DNA of 64,000 nt from Canna indica (lineage: Eukaryota > Streptophyta > Magnoliopsida > Zingiberales > Cannaceae), in contig CP136891.1 in the NCBI GenBank assembly GCA_034359265.1, positions 10,802,501 through 10,866,500 on the forward strand, in the 5' to 3' direction. The notes under the pieces were generated by a model. That model was not told the DNA's origin. It did not search any database and saw nothing but the letters and a program-made list of their open reading frames with translations. Positions within the stretch are counted from its first letter, which is position 1. Each line of letters begins with the position of its first letter. The position numbers and the translations under genes are program-made. Below are positions 1 through 10,841 of this stretch, piece after piece.

Positions 1-178
1 ATGAACTGGACGGTCTAGTCTGTTTTTCAAAACACAGCTGTAAAATGCAGGAATCAAATTCTACCATCACGGGACTGTCAGTTCTTTACAAAGACCAAGC
101 AGACTGCTGAAAAATCTCCTTATCTTGTCAGTATGTAGCCTCACAGAATCAGCTCAAAGCAGTGAGAAATATGCTTAC

Positions 179-482
179 CTGATTGAAATCTGTGTTAAAT
201 CCCATATCTTTGAGATGAGCTCAGATAAACGAGGACAATAATACATAGATTCCTGCGCGAATAGTTTGATTGGATCAGAACCGGCATCTTCAAGTTGTGT
301 TTGCATCTGCATGTCAAATTTTAGAACACCAAATGTTAAAACAAAAGAGACCAAGGAAACAAAAAGGAAGAACATCGCTTCAGCAATGACTGCAGATATC
401 CATGCAACTTTGAGAAACAACCAACAACTCTTTAATTTATCTTGTAGAAAGATCTCATTGTATTCCTTTTGGGCATGAAACC
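179..482 (-). CDS. possible internal exon of an unidentified membrane protein
   Basis: On the minus strand a 304-base block of open reading frame is bounded by an acceptor-like AG (483-484) and a very good donor, AG followed by GTAAGC (low end 179). The roughly 100 encoded residues include a hydrophobic stretch of about 35 residues (WLFLKVAWISAVIAEAMFF onward), long enough for one or two membrane segments, and an acidic hydrophilic tail. I do not recognise the family. If real, the gene would continue left out of the window, and its upstream exons would have to lie in or across the EXO70 gene on the same strand, which is awkward. A pseudogene fragment, or a spliced 3' UTR of EXO70, are alternatives. 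Confidence 0.28.
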
Positions 483-635
483 CTGTACATACATACAAGA
501 GCTAAAAACTCTGGATAGATGAACTCAGCTCCCAAATGACTACGAATCCCAGCACTACAAGCAACACCAGGTATCATGCAGTTTCCATCACAAAAGAGCT
601 TGTATCCTCCTCGATGGAGGAGGCAGCAGCAGCTG

Positions 636-2591
636 CTAACATCTCCTGCGTCCCCCCTCGAACAGCTCATTGATCCTAGCCTCAACGTCCTCGACACTGT
701 ACTTCAAGTAGCGCTCTGCCTGTTTGCCGGCTTCCCCAGTCATGCGCAGCCGCCCAACGAAGTTGCGGTAGGCCGGCAGCACCAGCGATGCCACTGCAAG
801 CCGTAAATCTGTCCGCAGCTGCTCGTCCGCGACCACCCACCCAGTCTGCACCCTCCATATGTCCTCCACGTATGTGTTGAACATTCGCAGGCGCTCCCGC
901 ATGGCCTTCCCCGCCGCGGCCGAGGAAGACGCTGCAGCCCCGCCGATGCCATCCATCCGCAGCACCGCCACAACCTTGGTCCACGATGCCCGCTGGTAGT
1001 CATTGCCCCACCGCCGCACCATCGCAATCTGCCGCCGGATCCAATCCTCCCCCAGGAGCGCACCCAATTCGCTGTCCTTGGCCTTCTGAGTCATGTACTG
1101 ACCGTTGTTCATCAAGAATATGAAACTTAGGGGTGTCTCTGGGTAGATCTTAGATTTGGCCTCGAGGTTGGACTGGAGCACGTCCATGATCCAAGCAACT
1201 TGGAGGGACAAGGAAGAAGAGGAAGGCGGGTGGTGAGGGTCGGGCGGGACGGTGGCACCGGCTGCATCCTCGTCCATGACTTCTTCAAGGGTCCGCCGGG
1301 AAGCGCAGGCCGCCCGGAGGTAGTTCATTACATAGCGGGTAATCGGGTGGAGGCCACCGCCGGGGACCGCAGCCTTGGCAGGATCGCGGCGGATCAGGTT
1401 CTCAAGCTCAAGGAAGATCCCTCGGATCGCAGCCCCTAGGGCTCTGTGGGCGGTGACAACTTCGGCACGGAGGGTGGCAGAGTACTGCTCGGAGAGCAGG
1501 TGATCCAGCTCGGGGAGAAGATCGCGAAGAGCCTCGTACATATCGACGAGACGGAAGATGCGCTCGGGCTCGCGTGGACCAGCTGCTATGGCGTCTGCGA
1601 AGGAGAGGAGGCCGGCTGCGGCTGGGCGGCAGGCTGCGGCGAAAGCGAGGTCAGAGAAGGGGGGAAGTGAGGCAAAGACACGGTCGCAGAGGCGGCGCTC
1701 GCTGGGGACAAGAATGAGGAAGGCCATCTTGGCGGCCTTGACCCAGCGGGCGATCTCGTCGTCGAGGTCGGCCCACCGGGTGGCCTGGACCTCGTCAGCG
1801 GATCGCGGACGCAGGCCCAGCCGTGCAACAGACTCGTCGACAAATCCACGGCGGGAGACGCCGTACGCCTCGGCGCACTCGCGGCCAAACCCGGCGGCGA
1901 CCATGCGGCGGGCGATGGCGTGAAGATCAGCAACAGAGCCAGGTGGTAGGGCGTCGATGACGAGATTGTAGTCATCAACTGGAGCAGCGACAGGGATGCG
2001 TTCGTTGTCGCCTTCAGCGCCTTCGGAGTCAGAATCTTCAGACGGCGGGGTGGAGATGCCGGCAGCGGGAGGCAGGGCAGCCGCGCCATCGGGGCGGTCG
2101 ATGATAGCGCGGAACTCCTCCTCGAGGCGGAGCATGCACCGCTGGAGCAGATCATCGGCGCGATCAAGGAGGGGCTTGTCCGACGATGCACCGGGAGAAT
2201 CGAGGTCGTGGATGGTGGCGAGGAGATCATCGACGGCCTCGAGGAACGCAGCAGCTTCAGCTGCGTCGAACCAGATGAGGCAGTCAGAGGCGACGAAGCG
2301 GGAGATCTGGCGATCGAGGGTGCGGATGGTGCGCTCGAGAGGAGGACGTGGGTCATCAGCCTCGCGTCCTCCAGTGGCGGGAGCCGCTACGGCGGGAGCA
2401 GGGGGAGATTCCGCGGGGGTACGGCGAGGGCGGGGAAGGGGGCGGTCGGAGGACAACTTATCGAGGGAGAAGCGGCCGTCGAAGGTGGAGAAGACCTGGA
2501 GGATATCGTCGGCCATGGTCTCGGTGCGGCCCAAGGTCTTGGCGATGTGGCGAACGGCCGCGATCAGCTTCTCCTCGCCGTTCTCTTCCAT
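636..2591 (-). CDS. EXO70B1: exocyst subunit Exo70 family protein, EXO70B1 type
   Basis: A single uninterrupted frame of 651 codons, close to the usual 620-650 residues of plant EXO70 proteins. The N-terminus (MEENGEEKLIAAVRHIAKTL, then a TMADDILQ and FDGRF motif) matches the EXO70B1 subgroup. The Exo70 C-terminal domain covers about residues 210-640 and holds the hallmark ELENLIRRDPAKAAVPGGG at about 410 and HPITRYVMNYL just after it. EXO70 is the exocyst component that binds phosphoinositides and tethers secretory vesicles at the plasma membrane; EXO70B1 in Arabidopsis is linked to autophagy-related transport and immunity. Residues about 55-75 and 165-200 are low-complexity, Ala/Pro- and acid-rich. 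Lack of introns is normal for this clade. GC is much higher than in the flanks. The first ATG of the frame fits family N-termini. Confidence 0.96.
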   Translation of the reverse strand: MEENGEEKLIAAVRHIAKTLGRTETMADDILQVFSTFDGRFSLDKLSSDRPLPRPRRTPAESPPAPAVAAPATGGREADDPRPPLERTIRTLDRQISRFVASDCLIWFDAAEAAAFLEAVDDLLATIHDLDSPGASSDKPLLDRADDLLQRCMLRLEEEFRAIIDRPDGAAALPPAAGISTPPSEDSDSEGAEGDNERIPVAAPVDDYNLVIDALPPGSVADLHAIARRMVAAGFGRECAEAYGVSRRGFVDESVARLGLRPRSADEVQATRWADLDDEIARWVKAAKMAFLILVPSERRLCDRVFASLPPFSDLAFAAACRPAAAGLLSFADAIAAGPREPERIFRLVDMYEALRDLLPELDHLLSEQYSATLRAEVVTAHRALGAAIRGIFLELENLIRRDPAKAAVPGGGLHPITRYVMNYLRAACASRRTLEEVMDEDAAGATVPPDPHHPPSSSSLSLQVAWIMDVLQSNLEAKSKIYPETPLSFIFLMNNGQYMTQKAKDSELGALLGEDWIRRQIAMVRRWGNDYQRASWTKVVAVLRMDGIGGAAASSSAAAGKAMRERLRMFNTYVEDIWRVQTGWVVADEQLRTDLRLAVASLVLPAYRNFVGRLRMTGEAGKQAERYLKYSVEDVEARINELFEGGRRRC

Positions 2592-3250
2592 ACCTCTCTT
2601 TATTCTTCTTCTTCCTCTGGTTTCGTGCGCAACGACTGTTACGACTGTGGATTCGTGATCATGGGATTTGAGGGAGAGAACACTACAAGTGGGTGGATGG
2701 GATGAGGATTAGGGTTTGGGACGGAAGTGAAAAGTGAGGGAAGAGTTGGTTTTATGTTATGCGACTTGTGAGGCAATAAAGAAGGACGCCGAGTCGGAGA
2801 GAGGAAGAAGAAGCAACGCGGAAAGGGAGACTAGATCGAGAGGGAGGAGGATGGCATTCCTGTGAAATCGTGGTGACGTGCTCGGGGGATGGGAAAGCAG
2901 GACGCTACTTCGCGTGATTGGTCACCTAAAGCTTACATGTAAACAAAAGAAAAAGAGATGGATAGAGAGAGAGAGATGGATAAGATAGAACTACTTTTAT
3001 GATACCGCCTCGTGATTGGAGAATAGAGAGTTGGTCCCACAGGAGACGACGATCTTCTCGAATCACGATGAGGTAAAGAATTTGACTGGGAAGAGTTCGA
3101 TCGGGTACGGCTTACACGTAGACGGGAATGTATGTATCAGTGGCAGGAATATAGGGGGTAAGAAATGGGCCCCGTAACCGTCTTCACAAGGGGATAATTT
3201 CAAGACATATGGCAGAAAATTGATCAAAATTTAAATTTATCCATAGAAAT
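2592..3250 (-). promoter_or_regulatory. 5' leader and promoter region of EXO70B1
   Basis: Non-coding stretch upstream of the EXO70 start. It is purine-rich near the gene on the plus strand (pyrimidine-rich in the leader), with a short GA run at about 2964-2977. I see no convincing TATA box. From 3251 to 3918 there is only AT-rich sequence without a recognisable gene or repeat. Confidence 0.4.
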
Positions 3251-3918
3251 TAATGCGCTGTTTGAAATCAGACTCGAATCACACTTAACCAGGGTTTCTT
3301 TCGCCGGATTTGAGCTGGATGAACAGTTCTATAATTTCTATTCGAGGAAAATAAGAAGTCAGTTGTCATGGTGAAACAAATTGGTCTGCACGATTTCCAG
3401 AAAGAAGAAAAAATGCCGTAAACGACGGATTTGGAGGCGTGATTTGACCGGTCGACCATTATTCCCATGTACAGCGTCGTTACATCTCTAGAAACTTCCT
3501 GTTTTTTCAAGATTATAAAAAATTCATTGCATTTTTTTTCTAATTAATCGGTCTGAAATTTAATTGCCGCTAATCATATTGATTTAAGAATTTTAACTTG
3601 GGACAGACTCATTAATCTCAAATTTCAACCGTTCTTGCTTGAAGTCAGAGTGATACGATTTGGCGCGTCTCCTGGTCGAGTGTGACTTCGGTTGAAGAAG
3701 ATGCAAAAAATATTTCAACGTTCAAGTAAGAAAAATTTTCATGAAAATAATAGAATTAGAAATCTAGATGTATCTGGGATACATCGTGCATGTATATAGT
3801 GCAGGATTGAGAGATGTTTGGCGATTATATTTCCTAAAATCTTGTACAAATGTGTTCAGAATGGATCGAGACTAATTTCAAAAATATCGAATTATAATTG
3901 ACGAACCCATCATAATTA

Positions 3919-4673
3919 ATGAGGACGTTGGTGTTTTTGTATGGTCGGGTGGATCTTGAGGACGGCGGTCTTGGCTTGATCAACATTCAACTCCACAACA
4001 AGGCATGTTTGATTAATTGGATGTGGAAGGTCCGAACTCGAACAAATCTCATTTGGACCACTTTGGTGACTTCCCTCTATTCCTCTCCCTTGGGTTATGG
4101 GAATCAAGATAGAATCTCACTCTCATTTGTATGGAGATGTATTTGTGACTACTGGGATATTTTTAAGCTCTCCACCGATTTCATTGTTGGGAGAGGTTCT
4201 ACGATCCGCTTCTGGTCAAATCGTTGGTTGGAAGGGTCCTCATTGCGGATCTTAAAGTTTATGATTCGGCAGGTATCCCTTGTAGATGGAACATACAGTT
4301 CACAAACTACATTCCTTATGAATGCCTCTTTCGGCTCATGACCGGCATTCAAGATTTCTTATACCACTTTGAAAATGATTTGATTCATTGGAAGTGGTCG
4401 GCCACCAAGGACTTCTCAACACAATCTATCTATTGCATTCTCAACTACCGTGGCATCAAGGACATTCACTACACTTGCCTTTGGCAAGCCAGTTGTCCAC
4501 ATAACGTCTCAATAATGAATTGGTTCGCCTTAAAGGGCAAGTTACATACCAGGGACACATTAATCAGGCACGATGTTCAGTTGGACCATTCATGTTTGCT
4601 ATGTGGATCCGCGTTTGAATCTCATGATCATCTCTTTCTCGACTGCTCCTTCACTAAACTAGGTTGGGAATGA
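3919..4673 (+). pseudogene. LINE reverse transcriptase C-terminal fragment (zf-RVT)
   Basis: Two overlapping frames, 3919-4341 and 4224-4673, read as one damaged protein. The first has the VDLEDGGLGLINIQLHNKA motif typical of the region after the reverse-transcriptase domain of plant non-LTR elements. The second has the zf-RVT region: an FSTQSIY block, a CLWQ and WFALKGKLHTRDTL block, and a CxxC (CLLC) followed by a HDHLFLDCSF block. A frameshift near 4230-4260 separates them and no 5' part is present. It is a 5'-truncated dead insertion. No poly-A or target duplication could be assigned with confidence. Confidence 0.75.
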
Positions 4674-5603
4674 ATACTTTCTTTCTCTAATCTGAATTTC
4701 TTCCCCCCGTCTTTCGAACCCTGGGCAGTGAGTTGCTCGGATTCTCCTCCAATCAAACTCCTCAAATTCAAAGCTCTCATGATTTTGAAAATGAAAAATA
4801 TCGCTAGAGCGGAGCGACTGTTGTTTTGACTCCCTTTCGCATCAAAGTTTTACTGTAGCCATGGATGGGGCAATGTTGTTTAAACTTTCGACTTAACCTC
4901 TTCATTTAATTTAATATTTTTAATCCTTGGTTCGCTTTTTTAATTTTGCTCGTTCTCATAGTTGTATTTCTCAACTCTCGTGATAAATACAAGGTTGATA
5001 TTTTTAAAAAATGAAGTTAGGCAGCTGCCCATGAGCAGTCTATGATTCAAATCGTATTTTAATTTTAACATTTGGTGATGTGAAGGGATGGGGGATGCCC
5101 TCTACACTTCAACTATCTCAAAATGGAGTCTTCCTTCCCTTCCTTTTATCTCATGTGATGTCTTATTCGATATGATCTAGTGCAATACAAGAGGCGAAAT
5201 TCTAAAACCACACGCATATCAGATGAGATAGGATGAAATATTAAATTAGTAAGTACTAAATAATAATTTTTGAATTCGATATATATTGATATATTAATTT
5301 TATATTTTTATAATTTTGTCTTATTTTATTACATGCACTAAACAAATAATAGATATAAATTTATCCATTATCTTATCTTCTTTGTACATATTCATTAGAC
5401 TATTTTTTTTTGGTGTCAACTTGATACAAGTAAAATCTTATTATATAAAATTCAATAGGGCCCCAAACAAACACGAGATTTAAATCGGCTCAAGATCTAA
5501 TATTGGGTCAATCGTCCAAACAAATGCATCAAAGCTACTTACAATAATAAGACAATCAATTATGATTTCTAAATTCTTATTCTTGTTCATGTGTACACAC
5601 TAA
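4674..5603. other. AT-rich intergenic stretch without gene
   Basis: No open frame, RNA gene or clear repeat is visible. Homopolymer and AT-rich runs dominate from about 5220 to 5460. Confidence 0.5.
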
Positions 5604-5936
5604 GGCTATGTTTGCTTTGCGGCATATGATTTGAATGAGATAAGATTTAAGATGAACAATGATGAGATAGAAATTCAAGAGGAGTTTTTGAAATCTTGTC
5701 CTATGTTTATTTTGACATAGGATAAAAGGCATGGATAAGATATGAAATTCATATCTTGTGAATTTTGGTCCTAAACTCGCCATTTCCCTAGATTTTCTAA
5801 ATCAGATCAACAACATATTTGAGTCAAAATAAATTCATCCAATATTCGGCTCGATTCTTATCCATTGTTGCAGCAAGCAGTGGATTGGATTTTAAAATTC
5901 AATCAACATTCTTAATCCGACAAAGCAAACGAGGTC
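5604..5936. mobile_element. PIF/Harbinger (Tourist-like) MITE, 333 bp
   Basis: The two ends form imperfect terminal inverted repeats: GGCTATGTTTGCTTTG at the left, and GACCTCGTTTGCTTTG when the right end is read on the other strand. A 3-base TAA lies directly outside both ends (5601-5603 and 5937-5939), the target-site duplication size and sequence of PIF/Harbinger elements. There is no coding capacity. Confidence 0.72.
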
Positions 5937-6099
5937 TAAGAGTCTAATAGTTTCGTAAACCCTCCGAAAAAAAATAAAATTGACTAGTAAAATACAAGGA
6001 ACAATTCTCTGATTGTTTTGCTCAATGCTAGATAATAAATTTAGTTTTATCGTCAATTTATTGCGGCAAAGCCGCCGCAAACAACACAAGAGATGAGAA

Positions 6100-6581
6100 T
6101 AGGGGTGACAATTTTATCCGCATCCGCTAACTAAAAACCGCATCCGCATCGTATCCGATCTATATCCGCAAGTAAAAATAGATATGGATACGGATACAGA
6201 TTTAGAAAACTTATATCCGCGCGGATATGGTGCGAATACGGATATGTCTATGGATCCGCACCATATCCGCACCGTATCCGCGTATCTGAATTACTATTTT
6301 GCATATATAAGTTATTAATATATATAAGAGCTCTATGTTAATTTCATGTCAAGATGAATTTTGAAGTATATTATATATTTATTTTGGATCAATGAATTGG
6401 TAATTTGTTGATTTTTTAAATTAAATATATAATTTTAATATTTTTTTTTATTAAATACGGTGCAGATATCCGTATTTGAAGCGGTGCGGATATGGATATC
6501 CATATTCACATCCGTAGCAGATACGGTGTGGATACGGATGAGCGGATATGGATATGAATATCCGCTCCGTTGCCGGTCCTA
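6100..6581. mobile_element. hAT-type MITE rich in TATCCGC/GCGGATA motifs, 482 bp
   Basis: The element starts TAGGGGTGACAA and ends CCGGTCCTA. It is flanked by an 8-base AGATGAGA repeat (6091-6098 and 6581-6588; one base of play with the terminal A), as expected for hAT transposons. The interior is a degenerate inverted repeat built from TATCCGCA/GCGGATAT words at both ends, with an AT-rich core at 6290-6460. No coding frame. Confidence 0.68.
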
Positions 6582-6793
6582 GATGAGATGTGTTAGATGG
6601 AACAATAAGTTTGTTTAAGATAAATTGAGAATATTATAATTATTTTTCTAGAGTTGCACCACTGTACAATAGTAATAAGAAAATGGCATTATTGTATTTG
6701 TCTCGACATATGATTTTTGTTCTATCAAATAATATTTTTTTCAAACCAACATTAGACAACTATTATCTAATCACTAAACAACACACTAAAAAT

Positions 6794-7204
6794 TAGGAAT
6801 GTGCGGAGGTACCAGATAGATCCGAAACTGGTTGAAACTAACTAATTTGGATAAGTTCCGAGTAGATTCAAGTTAAATTCGATTAGTATATGAGACAAAA
6901 ATTTAGGAATCGATTAAAATCGATTTCGGTTCCAGGTCTAACACAGTACCCGAAATTGATACTCAGAATTTGTACTCTAAAACCTGTTCATTTACAGATT
7001 TCAAGGTACAGGTTCCAACAGGGTACCCTGTTGGAATATGTACATTTACAAATTCCAACAGAGTACTCAGAACTTATACCCAGGGTATCCAAAATCGGAA
7101 TCAAAACATATGATTCCGGATAGGATCCGATTTTAGATTCCAACAGGGTAGGTAGGGTTCAGATATAATAAAAAATATAGATTACTCGTATCCACTCATC
7201 CCTA
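6794..7204 (+). mobile_element. hAT-type MITE, family 2, copy 1 (411 bp)
   Basis: Termini TAGGAATGTGCGG and (other strand) TAGGGATGAGTGG form short inverted repeats. The 8-base CTAAAAAT flanks both sides (6786-6793 and 7205-7212). Its left part matches, in inverted orientation, the right part of a second copy at 45559-46508, including the block around GAGACAAAAATTTAGGAA. No coding capacity. It lies about 150 bases upstream of the MIF-like start, inside that gene's promoter region. Confidence 0.75.
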
Positions 7205-7351
7205 CTAAAAATAATCGGCAATCGAAGCCCGTACACGAATCTTGAAGCAACCCGACGGTCTTCACTCTTCAGGGGTTCATATATCGCGAGGGTTTTTACT
7301 TTTTAGAAGGCGAACGGGAGAAGACTCGACGCAGCGAGAGTGAAGCAGAAG

Positions 7352-10158
7352 ATGCCGTGCCTCAACATCTCCACCAACGTGAACTTGGAGGGCGTCGACA
7401 CCTCCGCCATCCTCTCTGAGGCCTCCAAGGCCGTATCCAACATCATCGGCAAGCCCGAAGCCGTTCGTCATCACCTCCCCTTTCCTGTCGATTTGAATGT
7501 TCTTCGTTCGGCTCGATCTCTTTAACTAGCTTTTATTTTACCATTTTTGTTTGTCAAATGGCTAACTGTTGTTTCGAATCATCAGATTTTATGGCTGTTC
7601 TATCGACATAATATAGAATTTCTATAGCAACCTATTTCGGTGAAAAAAAAGGAACAACCCCCTCCTTTTATCATTAGTGGATTGAAGTACCCTTGTTGTT
7701 TTTGTTCTCTTCTTCCCTGATTTCATAATCCTGAAAGATAGTTTGGCTTTTCACTTGGACAAAGGCTCAGTTGTTTAGGCTTTTTTGGATAGTATATGTG
7801 GAAGAGGAGCAAAGGAGAAGGAGATAGAAGGAGGGGTTCCCTTCTGGATACAAGAAAAAGGAAGGAAAATAAATTTCCTCTTCTTTTCAATTTATCTTAA
7901 AAATTGAAGGGAAAAATGTGGCTCATACGGAGGGGCGATCATCTCTTATCTGCTCATTCTTCCATCCGAACAATAGAGTTTAACTCCCTTCTCTTATACT
8001 CCTATCCAAATAATGTAAAAAGCCTTTCTCTTATTCTCATCTCCCTCTTATCCAAACAGGGGCTCAATGAGATGAGTTTTTATTGCTATAGCATATACTA
8101 GTTGGTATTAGTTGCGTGTTTCAGTTGATGGGGGGCAATACTTTCTTCTTTTTTGGGGTTCTATACCTTGATTTTGGTCATCCTCATATTCAACTTTTAT
8201 ATATTCTTCCTTCTCGTAACCGCTTAATGGTAATTGGTGAGAATAGAGTGTTCAAAATTCCAAATAATTTTTGAAGGAATAAGTTTCATATATAAATTAG
8301 AATAAGAATAAGTGTACAAGTATAGCTCTAGCAAAGCGATGAGAAATAAAACAAAGGCTGTCTGGACATTGGACAAGGTTACTAATGATATTCTATAATA
8401 ACAATGTTCTTCTCTATATCTATTATACAGAAAAAGTGAGGGATTGGAATTCAAATGTGAAAGAACTACAGCTAATTAAGGCCTTTTTCACTTGCTATAT
8501 GATAGTTCAATGTCTCCTTGTCTAAGCAACATCTTATATTCTATATTCGTGTTTGCTGTTTGCATCTTAGTGTTATTGCCCCTGTTATCTGGAATTTGTT
8601 TCTTCATGGTTTCTATAAGTAACCAAGTCCTTCAAGTGGATCACTTACATATAATAGGATTGTCTTTCTGTTGGTTTGCTTAGTTTTGATGTTTGTTTGA
8701 CTACTTACCTATAGTTAGCTTATGGCATATGTTTATTTATACATGGTTTAAAGATTTGATTTGATGACTCAATAGGTGTGCATTTTGTCAAAAGGAAATT
8801 AATGGAGCTTAGTCCCTCGAGAGTAGTATTTTAGTTGGAGGAAATAATAACTCAAGGTTTAGTTTTTTTGAACAGAAGTATAGTCACCTAGATATGTGCT
8901 TGACAACATTGCTAAATTTTGATTCTTTAGCATGTGCTATATTAGAGAGACAGAGATAGAGCTATATTAGCCGTTATTCTTGATAGGAATGCCACCTTAG
9001 TCTCTTTCAGCCATATTGGTTTGGAAGACTGAAATCTTTAGTTGAGAAATATAGTACTTGCTGAGAGATCTGAGAGAAATTTGTGGGCATTTAATCATTG
9101 GTTTATTGGGAACTATCAGATGCGGCCTATGTTGGGAATCCTATTTTATTCTCAGAACTGATTGAAGTCTTCATTTTACTGTGGCTGTGGCTCTGGCTCT
9201 GATAGTCTCAAAGTTAATTGATTGTTTCATCTGTGATGTAGCAATGGCAACTGGCATCTACTAAAACCAATTTACCTTATATTTATATTAGACGAGTGGT
9301 TTCTTAGAAGAACATAGAGATACAAATCAAGTCTTACTAGCATTTATTGCTTACGTTATTGTTTGTAAAAGCTGAAAAAATTACAAGACCATATGGATGA
9401 TTTGACATGGTATTAGTTATGTACTTATTTTTAACACTTTCAGTTCATTCAGGACATGCATTCTTCCATTAGATTTCTTTTGCTGTCCTGTTGGCTTATA
9501 TTGTTTTTCAAGGACTGACAACTGTTTGTTTCTTGTATGTATTATATCCCACTTTTCTGATTTTAACCATCAACGTGATATGCCTGATTAAATGCTTTAT
9601 TTTGTTTCTTTGCAGTATGTGATGGTCGTGCTTAAGGGATCCATACCCATTTCATTCGGTGGGACCCAGCAACCAGCCGCTTATGGCGAGCTAGTTTCCA
9701 TCGGAGGATTGAACCCTGATGTGAACAAGAAACTAAGTGCTGAAATTGCTACTATTTTGGAGAACAAGCTGTCCATTCCAAAGTCACGCTACTTTCTGAA
9801 GTTTTATGACTCAAAGGCAAGCCACAGTTCCTTTGTTAGTGCATCGTATGGGTCATTAGTCTCTTGTTTTTTTCTCATTGCAATTTTCCTGTTTGTTAGG
9901 CCCTTCAACCACGAGAATATGCTCAGTGTTTGCATGCTTTGCATCAGCAATAGACATGTAAATAACTTTCTATTGTCTAAATAATTTGTCTTCATAGACC
10001 TTTCGGAATCCTTAGCCTAACTTCGTAAATAACTATCTTTTGTCGAAATGTTCTGCGTTCCATTTATTATCAATATATATGACAGTTTAAGGCGCTGACT
10101 GTTATTTTTTTCTACGTGGCAGGGCTCAGACTTCGGATGGAATGGTTCTACTTTGTAA
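7352..10158 (+). CDS. MIF / D-dopachrome tautomerase-like protein (MDL family)
   Basis: Three exons, 7352-7462, 9616-9816 and 10123-10158, give 115 residues, exactly the usual family length. The product begins MPCLN; the proline exposed after Met removal is the catalytic base of MIF tautomerases. Exon 2 holds YVMVVLKGS, FGGTQQPAAYGELVSIGGL and KFYDSK; exon 3 encodes GSDFGWNGSTL. Plant MDL proteins are small trimeric cytosolic or peroxisomal relatives of animal macrophage migration inhibitory factor. The start is the ATG at 7352, since MPCLN is the conserved N-terminus. Intron 1 (2.15 kb) holds a MITE. Intron 2 starts GC rather than GT (AAG then GCAAG at 9817), because no GT nearby preserves the conserved frame; it ends in a normal AG. 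Confidence 0.94.
7778..8063. mobile_element. Tourist-like MITE in intron 1 of the MIF-like gene
   Basis: The left end GGCTTTTTTGGATA pairs with the right end read on the other strand (GCCCCTGTTTGGATA). The flanking trinucleotides are TTA and TCA, so the target duplication is imperfect. The interior is purine-rich then pyrimidine-rich, giving a long weak hairpin. It lies wholly within an intron. Confidence 0.5.
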
Positions 10159-10745
10159 TGAAATTAGCTTGAGTGGGTGGAGCTCGTAGTTGATGCATGA
10201 ACAAAGTTATAAGTTCGTCTCTCAAGCTAGCTAATAATTAGTCAGGGATGAGGAAAAAAGTCAATTAAATTTCCTTGCCGTTGATGCAGAACATTTTGTG
10301 ATAATTCTATGATCATTTTCTGTTTACCTTTCTTACCGTAGAATGCAATGTGTTTGATCCCTCGTCTTCCCTTGCTTTTCAAAATTATCTTAAACCTGGA
10401 AGCACTAATCTTTTTTGATAGATTGCAAGACAAATTTGACATTACATTAGATTTTGGGTATCAACCTTTTCATTGACTAATTAAACTTTATATTATTTTT
10501 TTCGTTAAGAAAGTCGTAAATGACTAAACGTGCGGTGTCCGGATCAGCTTCAACATCATATTTCAACTTCGAAGCTCTCAGCGAAATTACGCGTAGTTTC
10601 CTTTGTATTTGAATTTTCTTTTAAATCTGTGGACTAAGTTTTATCTTACAAGACGACACGTGGCAAGTCCACCTCTTTCTCTCCGCCTTCCATTTCTTTA
10701 TACCGAAGTAAAGCCAAACCGGTGGTGGCCGTCGATTAATTACAC

Positions 10746-10752
10746 TATAAAA
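10746..10752 (+). promoter_or_regulatory. TATA box of the PRA1 gene
   Basis: TATAAAA lies about 90 bases upstream of the PRA1 start codon in an otherwise unremarkable intergenic stretch (10159-10841). The position fits a plant TATA box with a leader of about 60 bases. Confidence 0.6.
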
Positions 10753-10841
10753 CCCTCAACATCTTCGGAAAATAGCAAAATATTAACAATAATATCATCT
10801 CTCTACGAATCCCATCCTTACCTGTTAATCTATCTCCGATA

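Noticed and set aside
1558..2705. Long plus-strand frames opposite the EXO70 gene
   Set aside because: They are GC-rich shadow frames of the EXO70 coding sequence, with Ser/Arg-rich composition and no family resemblance.
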